This document shows positions 1 through 12,576 of a stretch of 64,000 nucleotides of DNA, one piece after another; position 1 is the first letter of the stretch, and each line of letters opens with the position of its first letter. The notes below the pieces were generated by a model. It was not told where the DNA came from, did not search any database, and saw nothing but the letters and a program-made list of their open reading frames with translations. The stretch is from NCBI GenBank assembly GCA_023678885.1, contig CM042985.1:9102985-9166984 (forward strand), in the 5' to 3' direction. Made by a program: the position numbers and the translations under genes. Source of the stretch: Pogostemon cablin (Eukaryota; Streptophyta; Magnoliopsida; Lamiales; Lamiaceae).

Positions 1-182
1 TGGGGATGTTCAAGCTGGCCATTTCTAGAGAGATAATAAACGACGGGAACTCTCTTCTCGGATCTCAATTTACCATTGGATGGTTCAGTCCAAACTTTAG
101 TTCTCTCAGGGCTAATTTCTCTGCCCAACTTAGCCAGCTGAAGTTCCGTCATTCTTCCTGACCTGGAACCAGAAACCGCCAT
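1..182 (-). CDS. SOSEKI-like (DUF966, DIX-like domain) polarity protein, 5' end only
   Basis: SOSEKI proteins are plant polarity proteins. They polymerise through an N-terminal DIX-like domain and sit at cell edges. The minus strand opens at an ATG at 182 and stays open to the window edge, giving 60 codons. After a short basic leader (MAVSGSRSGRM), residues 45-60 read VPVVYYLSRNGQLEHP, which I recognise as the start of the SOSEKI DIX-like domain. The remainder of the gene lies outside the window, so I cannot tell which SOSEKI it is or whether it is intact. The start is supported by the absence of an earlier in-frame ATG next to the domain and by a TATA-like box about 115 bp upstream. Family assignment is from the motif; function in this plant is inferred. 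Confidence 0.82.
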   Translation of the reverse strand, partial: MAVSGSRSGRMTELQLAKLGREISPERTKVWTEPSNGKLRSEKRVPVVYYLSRNGQLEHP

Positions 183-293
183 TGTTCGATCGCTCTCAGA
201 ATCTGATGAAAGGGAGTCAAACAGAGTCCATTTGATGCGATAGGGATTTGAATTTTGGAAGTGATGATGAAAATTTCAGGAGAGAGAGGGGGG

Positions 294-299
294 TTTATA
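294..299 (-). promoter_or_regulatory. Candidate TATA box of the SOSEKI-like gene
   Basis: The minus strand reads TATAAA here, flanked by C-rich and CT-rich sequence, about 115 bp upstream of the ATG at 182. Position and composition fit a plant core promoter. No other element was recognised. Confidence 0.45.
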
Positions 300-2590
300 G
301 AGGGGGGAATTGGGGGAAGCGGTGGGTGTGAAAGGAAGAAGGCGGGTTGGGGTGGAAAGATTCAAAAAAGGATGCGGGAGACAACAGCTATAAAACAAAT
401 GTTATAAGGATTCTGCTACTAACTTTCTGTTTTAGATTTCAGTACACTTTTTGGACTCTTTTCTACTATAATTCTATCTTCATTTTTTTATACACTCCTT
501 TTAATCTTATGGACTATAAACTATTTCATTCTTTAAATTAAATTCTCCCATTTTCAAAATTTCTGAGGTTCATTTTAAATTTTTTTAATTGTATTAAAAT
601 TTAAGGACCCAAATTTATATTGTAATGTTATGTGTGCAGTTTACACCTCAAATGTAGATAGATTCAACCTCTGTATTAGAAAAAAATAGTGATATCTCTT
701 TTCAAATTACTTACATCATTTGGATATTAAGGATTTGAAGATAAATAAAACTCGAGATTGAGGAAGAATGGAAGAAATTAATTACAACTTCTAAAACTAC
801 CTACTTTCAACACATCATTGTAAAGTAGAGTTCAAGTAAATTTTATGTTAACAATTTCAGATTAATTTTATGCTTTTAGGTTTTGTATTGATAATTTAAT
901 ATCTTTTAGTGTTTTGAGTTGATAGATTTTTTGTTTTCAAATTATTAATTGATAAGTTAGTTATCTATCTTTTAGAATTTATATATTGATAAAACTCTTT
1001 CAAAGGAATCCTATTACATATAGCCGCAAGAGAGAGTGTTTTGTGGAACAAATCAATCATAAAACTAAAATAAAACATGCAACTTTGTTTTTATTTCATA
1101 TTAACTTAATTTAATTAAATGAACATGGAGTATAAGCCAATATGATGAACAAAAAAGTGAGTATGAAGATTGAAATCATAAGCGGGTGGAATGTCTTGGT
1201 TGTAGTGACAAAACACCCAAAAGACATGTGCTTATTTGCAAATTATGTTGAATGTTGGATCACTCGTATACAATGTCGGCCAACAATCTAACCTAGCTCA
1301 TGCAAATAACAACACTACGGAATTTGTTGGTTAATTTTTACATTTTTTAAATTATTATTTTTTTTATTAAAAATATCATTACTTTTTATTATATTATAAA
1401 TTATTAATAAAATAATTTACTATGCCATCTTCAATTTTCATTAATTTGAGTATTATTTTTTATTAAAATATTATGATATTTTTTATGTCTCACGAAAAGG
1501 TATAATAGTATTAGGTTAACAATACTTCTGTTTGCGTTACAAACACTACAATTTTTCAGGAATTTTTTTAAAGGTTGTTCTGAGGGTGATTTTGCGGTTC
1601 GAATTCTCTGTGTCATTTGGTACATTATGAACCACACTTAAGAGAAAAAAACTATACCATAAACCTTAAACCCTATGGGCAATGTTGGATTTATTTCCCC
1701 CTTTTATTTGTCAATCACTTAACGTGTGATACAAAATATGATACACGAAAATGACGCAAAAGATTTAGGGCGGTGATTTTGGGATTTTTGTGAGAATTGC
1801 CTTAATCCCATTTCTCACCAAATGAGATCACCTGTTACACAATGGTGTTTCATCTCATATTACACAAATTAAATAATTGTCACGTGTCAAAATCAAAGGC
1901 CAAAATTCAATACATGTCCCAAGAATTTAATGGTTATTTGTAGGGTATAGTTTTTTTATATAAAGAAACAACAATGTAACATGGAATGTGTAATGGGGGG
2001 ATTTAACTTGATTTCTCACCTCCAACAACATCCACGTTAAATCCCATGTTAAAAGTCACATACCAAATGAAAAAGTAAAAAAAATGAAATAAAAAAACTA
2101 AACAAAAGCCACGTAAGCATGATATCTCCAACCGGACAAAGAATGCAAATGTAGAATTTGTAGATTTAATGATCCAATTTTAATTTAAAAAAAAAAAGCA
2201 TGAACCAATTTTAAATTTTAAAAATAAAATAAGGCAATGAATTCAAAATTATTTTCCTATAAGCCCGAGAGTCAACTCAAATTGCACTATGAATATCTTA
2301 AAATTCCGTTAAAAAAGATTTACCTAATCCACATGGAATTTGTTTAAGTGTATAAAATACTATTAATAAATTAGTAGACATTTCAAATCAAAGTGGCACT
2401 TCCAATCGGGAGTTTCATGTTCAAAAATTAGAACAACGGTCAAAAAGTTGACTTACATATTCTGATATTCTCACCTACCATTGACAATTGCAACGGCGTT
2501 AATTGCGTTCTCAACTCTCCAAATAATTAAGAAAGAGTTGATATTATAGTTACAGGTGCATGCAGTTTATTAATTTTATTTGATAATATG
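300..2590. other. Gene-free AT-rich upstream region
   Basis: This stretch is AT-rich with no reading frame that looks like a gene. The first few hundred bases are probably the distal promoter of the minus-strand SOSEKI-like gene. I found no element with convincing termini. Confidence 0.4.
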
Positions 2591-2793
2591 TACTCCATCA
2601 GTACTAGAAAAGATTGCACCTATTTTCTGACACGAAGATTAATAAAGTGACGATTTTTTAGGGGTATTATGGTATTTTTTTGGTAATAAATAAATGATAA
2701 AATATGTTATGTGTGTTAAGCATGAGTAATTTTTTTATAAATAAAATATATGAAAAATAGTAGTGTGCCATCTTTCCTGAAACGGAGTGAGTA
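2591..2793. mobile_element. Stowaway-type MITE (family A, copy 1)
   Basis: The element starts TACTCCATCAGTA and ends CGGAGTGAGTA, so diverged Stowaway ends abut TA dinucleotides on both sides. Its interior, with a phrase like TTGGTAATAAATAAATGATA, matches the element at 47711-47983. It has no coding capacity and would need a Tc1/mariner transposase in trans. Confidence 0.7.
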
Positions 2794-3970
2794 CTCTTTT
2801 TATCTCTATAAAAAGAGAAATATTTATTATTTGTAAAAAGATTAAAGAATATTATATTTTAATTAATAATGAGTAGTTATATTAATATTTTGTGAAGACC
2901 TATAGAGATTACAAATTAATTAATTTGTGTAAGTCTCATCTACCAAAAGAAAATTGTAATTCTTTTTGTGGGACATCCTAATTAATAAATTGTATTTCAT
3001 TCTTCCTATAGAAGTTCACACATATTTCTTTTGTTGGTTGTTCCACATAATTTAACATATTTTTTTAACTAGCAAAGAGTTATTAAAAAATTTGACACTT
3101 CTACCCTGATGCAAATGAACACAAATGAACAATTTTATCCTCACAAATTGAAAAGTTAATAAAGTGCACTTTTTTAATCTACATAAAAAAAGTAAGTGTC
3201 AATTGATTTGTGAACGAGGGAGTAACTATTATAGCAAGACAAAAGGAATACTTATATATTAAATGAATGTATAGTATATTTTATACTCAGCTGTTCATAC
3301 TATATTCTCTCCTTCTTGGGTTAACGTTAACGTTTGTTTTATGAACATAGATTGAAAATTATAATATTTAATAGATAGTGAGTTGAGAAATATAATATTT
3401 AATGTGTAGTGTGTGGTTGTATTGGTGTTGTATTGATTAATTATTTTTTGTGGTTCTTATTTGACAAAAAGAGATGTAAATCATAATTTGGAATAAATTA
3501 AAATGTAAAATGTAAATCTTAACACAAGACAAAGTGAGTATATAATTAGAAAGTGATCGCTTTGGAGTAGCATTTGTGCATCCAAATGCACGGAATATTT
3601 TATTAAAAAAAAAAGTGGGGCCCAGCTTCAATGACTACCGTTGACACCTTACATCCATAACCCCCGTCTACTTCAAATCGCTCAATCAAACTTGACGGAT
3701 TAGTTGACTCCCATCAACACTACTCCCTCCCCTCCTTTAAAAAGTTATTTTACTGAATTCAATGCGAAAATGTAAATAAATTTAGAGGAAATATCCTCTG
3801 TTATCCTATTCTTATTCTGCATTTTAAAAAGTAAAAGAGATCACTTTAACTTTAAAAATAAAAAAGTTGTTCACTTTAGTACTTGAATGACTTTAATGCC
3901 CTTATGTATTTTTTTGGGCAATTGTACCTTAAGGGGGCAATTCACAGGGGGCAACAGAGGCAATTGACTG
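2794..3970. other. Gene-free region with decayed MITE ends
   Basis: Stowaway-like end sequences appear near 3211-3226 (GAGGGAGTA) and 3720-3740 (TACTCCCTCCCC), but I could not pair them into complete elements. The rest is AT-rich sequence without a supported gene. Confidence 0.4.
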
Positions 3971-3982
3971 ATGGGCATAATA

Positions 3983-4250
3983 TTTATTTTTGTTCTATTC
4001 GGTCTTCTAATCAGTCAATCATTTAATGATCGGTCTTCTATTCTGTCAATCTTTATTTTTGTTTTATTCGGTCTTCTATTCGGTCAATCATTTAATGATC
4101 GGTCTTCTATTCTGTCAATCTTTATTTTTGTTCTATTCGGTCTTCTATTCAATCTTCTAATCGGTCAATCATTTAATGATCGATATTCTAATTGGTCAAT
4201 CATTTAATGATCGGTCTTCTAATCGGTTAATCATTTAATGATTGACAGAA
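3983..4250. repeat. Tandem repeat, 69 bp period with shorter sub-repeats
   Basis: Units beginning TTTATTTTTGTT recur at 3983, 4052 and 4121, a spacing of 69 bp, and each holds shorter copies of a GGTCTTCTA...CAATCATTTAATGATC motif. Because 69 is divisible by three, one frame stays open across the array and repeats a hydrophobic peptide. This is a by-product of the period, not evidence of a gene. Confidence 0.85.
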
Positions 4251-5796
4251 TCAATGATTTTTTTTCCAAAATTAAGTGTTTAATTTTAAATAAAAATGAT
4301 AGGTCCAAGGGTATTAATGATAAATTATATGAAAGTGGGCAGATTTGCTTTTTAAAAAAAGAAGTGAGCATTTTTGCATGTTGATATTTCATATAGGGCA
4401 TAAATGCCTAGTCCCCATAAATTTATCCATTTTTTGATATTTTTTTTTTATTAATAGTGTAAAAGGAGGTCCTTTGAACTAATTGCATCAAAAAGAAAAA
4501 CACAACTTCCTACTAAATGAATATATAGTTCTAAGGGGAGAGATTATGCTAATTAATCCCAATTGCATCCCTAAAATTAATATACACCCTAAAAATAAAT
4601 ATTGGCAAAGTAGGCTAACCACATAATATACAAAAAAAAAAAGAAGGTATATGTATATTTTTCTTAAAATTAATATTTTTTAAAAAACAAAATTTTAAAC
4701 TCATGTTTACTTTATTGTTGCATTGAGAACAGTTGTTGGGCTCAATTGTTATGATGTTGATTTGTTAGTTACGGTTATTTTCAAATTGGGCTATATTTAT
4801 TTTTGATGTGGGGACAGCTCTTGGGCTCAATTTGCCAGACCCATTATTTATATGGGCTTCGTTGGATGCAGTTTTTTGAACTTGGGCAAGATTTTTCAAT
4901 TTGACTTAGGACTTCTGTATCCATCTCATACAATTGATTGTTCCAGTATTTTTATGTAGAGTTTGAAAAACATTGAATAGTATTATGTGTTTGTTTGAGT
5001 TTTTGTAGGATAAAATTTAATTTTATATCAAATAAACATATAAGAAGTGTATGTGAAAAATATATATTAATTGATGCGAGAGAATTAGTAAAAGTTAGCA
5101 TTGAAACTATTTCACTTTATAAAAATGAAATAGTTTCCACGCTAATTTGACTAATACCGGCTTAGTTTATGTATGTAATTCTATTAACTCACACTATTTA
5201 CTTTCGAGAAATTAATAGAATACTCGTACTTATACATTGTTAAATACATTGAGAAACTTAATTTATTAATTTACGTATTAACTTTATGAACCTTCAAATT
5301 AGTAGAGTTAGTGATAGTTACGAGTTCATTCTATTACACGCAAAAAACATATTGATTTTTTATGGAGCTAAAAAATATACGTGACTAGGGTTTATCTCGT
5401 AATTACTTACACACGTCAAATTTGATTTTATGAGAAACCACTCTTTATTCCAGATTTGAAGTACTCTTTGTTAATGATTTTGTAATATGGTATTATCGTT
5501 ATCGTTAATATGTTTAGATATTGGTATGTTGATATATAATATAAATGAGTTTAATGCTCTTATCATGTGCATTAAATAGTGATATGGATGAATTAAAGGT
5601 ACACTAGTGGCATTAAACTTTATCGTATATGGAATTTGCTTGTTGATCACTAATCTTAGTTAAATCAATATTTAGCATTAGCATTACTTAATATAATATA
5701 ATGTTGAATACAACACTTTAGTCACTCCTTCACTACCTTGATAAACTTAAGGTTGGGTTTGGTTGAATAAATTAAAACTACATATGGTTTCAAATA
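4251..5796. other. Gene-free AT-rich region
   Basis: I see no gene, no RNA gene and no element with readable termini here. Confidence 0.4.
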
Positions 5797-5797
5797 C

Positions 5798-5850
<53 letters not shown>
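5797..5850. repeat. (TAA)n microsatellite
   Basis: An uninterrupted ATA/ATT-type trinucleotide array of about 54 bp, probably length-polymorphic. Confidence 0.95.
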
Positions 5851-6755
5851 TCATTGACCGATGATTGATCGACTAATACAAGACTCTGCATGTTACCTAC
5901 TTACTATTTTCCTAAAGTTTCATCTGATCGTAGATAAGTAGATGCAACTATAAAAAAAAATCACTAAACATAATTAATTTTAAATTTCAAAATTATATTT
6001 AATTCAATTAAATACATATTTTATCTTGCGCTCCCACTAATGTTGTATTCACATTTTGCTTTATTTTAAATTAAATTTAACCCACTTATTAAAACAAATA
6101 AAAAATTTGGAACACAAACCAAAAAATTATTATTTTAGTTAAGTTTTATGGTGTAGATTAGTTTATTATATATAAAAATATGATCACCATTTAAAAATAA
6201 AAAATAAAAAATTGATGTGTATGATTTTGTTCAAATCAACGTCAAAAGTTGCAATTTTATACAGTTTCTACCCAATGTTCCATGATAATATATTTCTTTA
6301 TTAAAATATTATACTCTTTTAAAGACCATCAAACTCTTATATACTTTCAATAATTTAGAAATTAATTATAATGATGTAAATTGAGAAATGAAATAAGAGA
6401 TCAATGCAAAAGTTGTATGAGTCCAAGATACTTGTTTTAATTCCGTTCTCTCCTCTCTCTCCTTGTTTGATATATAATATTTATCGAATTGAGCTCAATA
6501 TATCGAGCTTTTATAAATTTTACCACAAAAACCTAGATTAGTTTTATTTTAGCCCTATATGTCTTCAAAAATACTATTAATTCTCATTCAATCATCTATA
6601 TAAATGATTAAGGAAAATACAATATCACAAAGACCAAATTAAAGTAAAAAGGAAATGGTTAGTGATGAAACCAAAATATATTTATGTAAAATTAATCTTG
6701 CTATCTTAGACCTCTACATTAGACTAATTAGAAGCATTTGGAATGAAAGGATATG
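5851..6755. other. Gene-free AT-rich region
   Basis: No coding or structured feature could be supported in this interval. Confidence 0.4.
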
Positions 6756-6979
6756 TACACCCTCCGAAAGGATGGTTTTTACTCTTTCTTTTTAACGTAA
6801 ATTAAGGAGTATTATTATTTAATGTGTAGTTGGTAGTTATATTAGTGAGAATGTGGACTTCATATTATAATTGTATTGGAGGGGGCTTGTGGGTTCCATG
6901 TGTATAAAAAAAGAAAGGGAATCATTTGGGTGAGACGACAAAAATTGAAAAAATATCCTCTTTTAAGATGAATGGAGTA
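6756..6979. mobile_element. Stowaway-type MITE (family B, copy 1)
   Basis: TA duplications flank ends ACACCCTCCG and GAATGGAG. The interior phrase TTAAGGAGTATTATTATTTA and the GTGTAGTTGGTAGTTATATT stretch recur in the elements at 41571-41800 and 48124-48341, and more distantly at 50157-50400. It is a non-autonomous Tc1/mariner-type element of about 224 bp. Confidence 0.75.
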
Positions 6980-7757
6980 TATTATTAGGGAAATATTGCG
7001 TGTGACGTCTCACTATTATAGAGTATTTTATATATTTTTAATTAATTATTATTTTTTATTGAAGATGTTATAATTTTTTTTAGATATTATTATTATTTAT
7101 TTATACCATAAATTTTGTATGATTATTACTTTTTATTAATTAAATATTATTTTTACCAGACAAGTCTTGGCCATATTATTAATATGTACACGTATATATG
7201 AATAACGAGTACATATTCTCGTGTAATACGCGGATTAATTATTTATAACTAATCATAAAATATAATTAAATGTGATATTTAATTTATAAATATACATGAT
7301 TTAAAAATATACATGGATAATAATAATAATAGTAAATAAATAAATAAATAAATAAAAATAGTATGTGTGATTTATTTATTTTACTCGTTAATTTGAAGAT
7401 GTACATGAATAATAATATTAATAAGTTGGATATATTTTATTGATTATCAATTCCTAATCAATAAAAAATGATTAAAGGTGACCTTTAATTTGTAAATATA
7501 CATGATTTAAATAATAATAATAATAAATAAATAAATAAATAAAAGTAGAAATATTCTATATATATATATATATGATATTAAAATAAAAAATAAAAAGGAG
7601 TATATGACAATTAACCACGTCGCGACACCTCTTATTTTTAAAAAGTTATTTATAGTATCGTATTCATAATTAGTATATATAAGATACGTAGATGTATCTC
7701 AAACTCATACATCCCAATATTTTTTATTCAAAAATATGGGTATAAGAAGATTAGTAG
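6980..7757. other. Gene-free AT-rich region
   Basis: Contains short TAA/TAAA arrays near 7318-7350 and 7510-7545 and a short TA run near 7558-7573. No gene is supported. Confidence 0.4.
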
Positions 7758-8056
7758 TACTCTCTCCATCCCAAGAATACATTCGAGTATTCTTGGGCAC
7801 GGAGTTTAAAAAAAATAATTTTTTGGCGGTGTGATGTAAGAAAGAAAAGGGGTATTTTGGGTAATTTGGTAGAATAAAGTGTATGATATAGTTAACTTTA
7901 ACTAAATTGTGTGTAAAAAGAATGTGACATTTTTGTAATATTGTAGTATTGTAAGGTTATTGATATTGTGTATTGTTTTCATTTTTAGGGGGTGAATGTA
8001 TTCTTGGGACGAACCAAAATGAAAAGTACGAATGTATTCTTGGGATGGAAGGAGTA
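7758..8056. mobile_element. Stowaway-type MITE (family C, copy 1)
   Basis: The left end reads TACTCTCTCCATCCCAAGAA and the right end TTCTTGGGATGGAAGGAGTA, a near-perfect inverted pair bounded by TA. It is 299 bp. Its layout matches 25874-26173, including a subterminal CCAAAATGAAAAGTA next to the right end. Confidence 0.85.
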
Positions 8057-8476
8057 TTAATTATAGTTAGTTGGCATGAATTGGTGGCATCCACTTAACA
8101 TTTGTTCATCTTTTTGGTGACCCTTTAAAATCCCACTTTCACCACCACGACCACCACCCCCAAAGCAAGGAGCCACCATATCTAGTTTTTATTAACTTTT
8201 CAAGAATGTACCAAATGTCATGGATTAATTAAGACAAATTTTCTATATCTAGTTCGAATTTTACTTTAGTAAATATTATTTTATGCAATACATTTATTTT
8301 AGTTTCGAGGAAGAGATAATTAGAGGATGATCGGGAATAATGCTCAAGTGATCAAGAGTATTTAATTCTTCTTTTTCGTTTAAATTTGTAAAAGATATAT
8401 CTATCCGGAAACATAATTTTTTGTAATAAAAAATAATTTTAGTTATTTTGAAATCCCTTTTATTATTAAAAATTTT

Positions 8477-8545
<69 letters not shown>

Positions 8546-8958
8546 CTTACTTATTATTATAAGAAAACTCCAATGTTACGATGTTTCATTTAGAGTAATT
8601 TTATATATATAAAAAGATCATCCGTCGTTAATCAAGAAAAAAAAAATTTGTATGAGAATTATCAATCCATTCATATTTAACATTTTCTCAATCCTAGAGC
8701 CTCGTGATATTAACGTTTCTATAATCAAGAGAGTACTTTATTCGACCAAAATCCTAACATTAAAGTATACACCAAAAGAGTTCTTTCATTATTCTACATA
8801 CCATAAACACGTACAATTAAATTAATTTATAAACAATTTAGGTCGTTCAACATATATATCGACATGCATGCACTGTATATATGTAATCGATCCACTAAAC
8901 TTAAAACCACCAAAATCTAGAACTATACAATACTTTATTCCTCTTATAATGAACGAAA
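8057..8958. other. Gene-free region with a TA microsatellite
   Basis: Apart from the (TA)n array at 8482-8542 I see no gene or bounded element. Confidence 0.4.
8482..8542. repeat. (TA)n microsatellite
   Basis: About 60 bp of alternating TA. Similar arrays recur through the window. Confidence 0.95.
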
Positions 8959-9377
8959 TGTTGGATTTTGTCAAATAAAAGGAAGAAGTTTTCTATCCCG
9001 CATTGGATAGAAATTCAAAAGGAGGGGCTCCTTCTGCTATTTAAGGAGGCCCCTAGTATAAATGTTAAGTGCACCAATCAAATATACTTTAATCTTTGTA
9101 TTTGATTCTAGTTAAATTCCTTTTTTTAATTCTCGATTGTGAGAATAGGAAGAAAGGTGAGTATTAGTCAAAGATTGGTAAGAGTGTAGGGATTGGGGTC
9201 GAGAGTGAGAAATTCTGTGTGATTGTAAAATATTTCACATAGTGGTATTTTTCTCGGGTCCGTGGTTTTTTCTCTTTGGAGTTTCCACGTAAAAATCCAT
9301 GTGTTGTTTTTATTCTTTTCTTTTCTCATTAATATTTTGTCATTTTTCCCTTTAAGGATGAATGATTTTTCCCAACA
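8959..9377 (+). mobile_element. Solo LTR, 419 bp, TSD CGAAA
   Basis: The element begins TGTTGG and ends CCAACA, a perfect inverted pair with the canonical TG...CA. It is flanked by the 5 bp duplication CGAAA (8954-8958 and 9378-9382). A TATTTAAGG box-like motif lies near 9038. No internal retrotransposon sequence or second LTR is adjacent, so it is best read as a solo LTR left by LTR-LTR recombination. Size and layout suggest a Copia-type LTR, but that is inference. Confidence 0.88.
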
Positions 9378-9477
9378 CGAAATATAATTTAATTTAAGCA
9401 ACAAAAATAGAAATAAGGCAAAGTCTAAGCTGTTATTTATATGAGACAGTTTGTGAGACTTATTAAAGTATAGTAAT

Positions 9478-9480
<3 letters not shown>

Positions 9481-9529
<49 letters not shown>
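9481..9529. repeat. (TA)n microsatellite
   Basis: About 49 bp of alternating TA. Confidence 0.95.
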
Positions 9530-9534
<5 letters not shown>

Positions 9535-11096
9535 GCTTATTGGCAATTAAAACATATTTTTCAAAGTAAAATGAATGATTATTAAAACATAATTTTAAAG
9601 TGTTATATTATGATTAAATAGTAATATATTTTAATCATTAATAAATACACTTTACTTGTATAATAAATATATTTTAATAATGAATCAAATCGTTTCCCAA
9701 TAAAATGTCCTGTCTAGAATCTACAAGTGAGTAAATTTGTTATTTCACCATATATATATTAATGAATTTACAATACGGTATGCATGGCATGGGTGGACCA
9801 AAACCTAATGTTATTAAGTCATGTATATGGGAGAGATCTAACAAGATGATGCAATATCCCACCAATTTAATTTAATATAGTAGAAGTAATACTAATAAAG
9901 ATAGTGGTATCACTGTGGAATGATAATATATAAACATTCACTACTTTAGGGGTTGTATTAACTATACCCCTCATTTGATGGCTGCATAACGTCCTCCTAA
10001 AGAAGATATATATTCCCTCTCCCACTCAAATAAATGGTTAAAACTATACCAAGGACGTGAGGATAAATTCATGGTTGAATATCAACCAATTTAATGATAG
10101 GAATAAGAGAATATATAAGACCCAAATTAAAAAAAAATTGGATTCTAATTTATTTATTCATGGAACACTCTCTTGTTAGACGAGTTAATTCATTTATATA
10201 AAAATATGTTTATTATGGAGTAAGTAAAATATATTTGTTGGTAATTAAAATATGTCAATAATAAATTATATTATGACACTCTTAAATTATATTTTAATAA
10301 TTATTCATTATAGTTTAAAAAAACATATTCTAACTACAATAAATTTACTTTATTTACATAATAATTATATTTTAACCCAACTCGAATTTGTGTTTTATAC
10401 TATAAAAGAAGAAAATTTGCTTAAGATATATTTATTGGACCAAATGCAATATTTTTTCAGCGTGTTAGTGTATCTTCTAGCTAGCTAGTAGTGCTGCCGG
10501 CCATTGTGGCCTCGATCTATTATATATTTTTTCTTTTTCTTTTCTCAATATTTGTATGATCAAATCAAAACTTTTTAAAGTTCAATATAATTACAATTTT
10601 TTTTCTTTTTCACTCAAAAATTAAAGAAAATACCCTGAAAAGAATCCCTTTTCCTCATCCTCTTTATAGTCCTCACGATTCTTGGGCCCGATTTGAATAA
10701 AAGAAATTTCAGACAACTTTCTATTTGGAAAAGTTTAGACGATTTTTTTAATTTTTCAAATAAAAATTTCCAAGTCGAATATTCATCTCTCACGCACCTT
10801 CGTCTCTAAGAAAATTAAAACTAAACTCAAATTAGACATATCAATAATCTACACATACTTATAAAGAAGTAATTAAGGGTAAAAATCAAGGGCCATTATA
10901 AAAGTTACACCAACATATCACCCACTAAAAAAAAAAAAAACACATTATAATGGCTTGCATCATATAGCCACAATCTCATATCATCCATCAATCATGAAAT
11001 AATGAAATTGCAACATGTAGGGTGATGATTCATTCGTTCCATCCTCTATCACATTCAAACCCCTGATTAAATTAAAGCTCAAAGGAGAAACCACTA
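9530..11096. other. Gene-free region upstream of the MYB gene
   Basis: AT-rich intergenic DNA. The last few hundred bases are likely MYB promoter. No other gene is supported. Confidence 0.4.
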
Positions 11097-11097
11097 G

Positions 11098-11107
11098 TAT
11101 ATATATA
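11098..11107 (+). promoter_or_regulatory. Candidate TATA box of the MYB gene
   Basis: TATATATATA lies about 75 bp upstream of the ATG at 11177. A purine-rich leader (GAAAGAAGAGAGAG-type) follows and would form the 5' UTR. Confidence 0.5.
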
Positions 11108-11176
11108 CTCATCTTGTGCACACACTTTATAGGTCAAGAAAGAAGAGAGAGAAAGAAGAGAAAGAGAAGAGAGAGA

Positions 11177-12576
11177 ATGGTGAAAGAAGAAGGTAGAAAA
11201 GGGCCATGGACTGAAGAAGAAGATGTTCAACTTGTGTTCTACGTGAAGTTATTTGGAGATCGACGTTGGGATTTCATTGCAAAAGTTTCAGGTTTGAAGG
11301 TTGGAGGGAGATCACAATCTATATAGGTAGGCTTGTTTAAGCATACCCATCTCCTTCACTAAGAGCCCCATTAATAAATTTAACCATTTTCTTTTTTTTT
11401 CTTCCTATTATTGTTTCTTTTTTAGGTTTAAAAAGAACTGGCAAAAGTTGTAGGTTGCGTTGGGTTAATTATCTTCATCCTGGTCTTAAGAGGGGTAAAA
11501 TCACCTCACATGAAGAAAGGCTCATTCTTGAACTTCACAATAAGTGGGGAAACAGGTAATTATTTATTAGCTTTAACCATATCTGATCTTCTGTTATCTT
11601 TTAGTGTCGGAATATATCACAATTGATCCTGTTAGTATAGTCGATCTCAATTTTTATAATTTCTTGTCCAATTTTAGCCCTATTTGCTCAATTTTGTTTT
11701 GTTTTGTTTTGTTTTTTTTTTATTTGGTCTTTTTTGTTATTTTTGTCCAAATTTTATACATTTTGACCAATTTTGGACATTTTGAACATAAAGGATTAAT
11801 TTTGGATAAGAAAATGGACTAAATTTGAGAAATGATTAAATTTGGATAAAAGTGACTAAAATTGAACAAAATGACTAAAAATAAGAATATCAAATAAAAA
11901 TGGACCAAACTTGGAATCAATCATACTTACTTGATCAATTGTGATATTTTCTCATTTAGTGTTAGTCTCACGTTGGATGAAAGATAAAAGGGAAAATTCA
12001 ACCCTATGATTTAATATTGAGATATCTGGTGCTCTCTCTCTTGAAAACCCTTCATATGAATAGGGTCCCATTTTTGATTGTAGATGGTCAAGAATTGCTA
12101 GGAAACTTCCAGGTAGGACGGATAATGAGATCAAGAACTATTGGAGGACTCTGATGAGGAAGAAGGCTCAAGAGTGGAAGAAGAAAGGGGTGTCTCCCTC
12201 CACATCATCATCTCTGTCATCGTCCACATCGACCTCTTCATCCTCATCCACATCCCATAACCCAAGGCCGGAGTTTAGTGCCCCGGCAAAGGAGGCGGGG
12301 GAGCGGAGTTTCTACGACACCGGTGGAATTCCGGCCGGAGTGAAGAAGGGTGGGAGCTTGGAGGTAGAAGAGAGCAACAAGGTGTACTCCATAGATGATA
12401 TATGGAAAGAGTTTGAGTTTTCAGAAGGAAATTGTGGGGTGACATATGAAGCTCCAGTGTCCTCTCCCATATGGGATTACTGCCCAAATGATGGGTTGTG
12501 GTGTATGGATGAAGAGGAGGAGAACAAGATGTTGCCAATTGGTGATATTCACTTTCCTTTTTACAATTACATGTGA
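11177..12576 (+). CDS. R2R3-MYB transcription factor, MYB48/MYB59-like, three exons
   Basis: The spliced exons are 11177-11291, 11426-11555 and 12084-12576, encoding 245 residues. Introns are GT-AG: donors CAG|GTTTGA and CAG|GTAATT, acceptors TTTTAG and TTGTAG. R2 (about residues 8-57) has the Trp residues W11, W31 and W51. R3 (about 60-104) has the usual non-Trp first position, then W83 and W102 in the helices, with KLPGRTDNEIKNYW as DNA-reading helix. The N-terminal RKGPWTEEED and VFYVKLFGDRRWDFIAKVSG are typical of the MYB48/MYB59 group. The C-terminal part has a Ser/Thr-rich tract (about 118-140) and an acidic tail with WDYCP and CMDEEEENKML, possibly an activation region. An ATG at 11177 is chosen because the family begins MV(K/Q)EE; the frame is open upstream but not family-like. 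It should act in the nucleus as a DNA-binding regulator. The exact orthologue is not certain. Confidence 0.9.

Noticed and set aside
1580..1625. tRNA-like GGTTCGAATTC box
   Set aside because: No acceptor, D-arm or anticodon stem pairs around it.
7195..7260. Possible Helitron 3' hairpin (CGTGTAATACGCGG)
   Set aside because: The stem is imperfect and no CTRR end sits at the proper distance.
9168..9404. 78-codon minus-strand frame
   Set aside because: It lies mostly within the solo LTR at 8959-9377 and matches no protein known to me.
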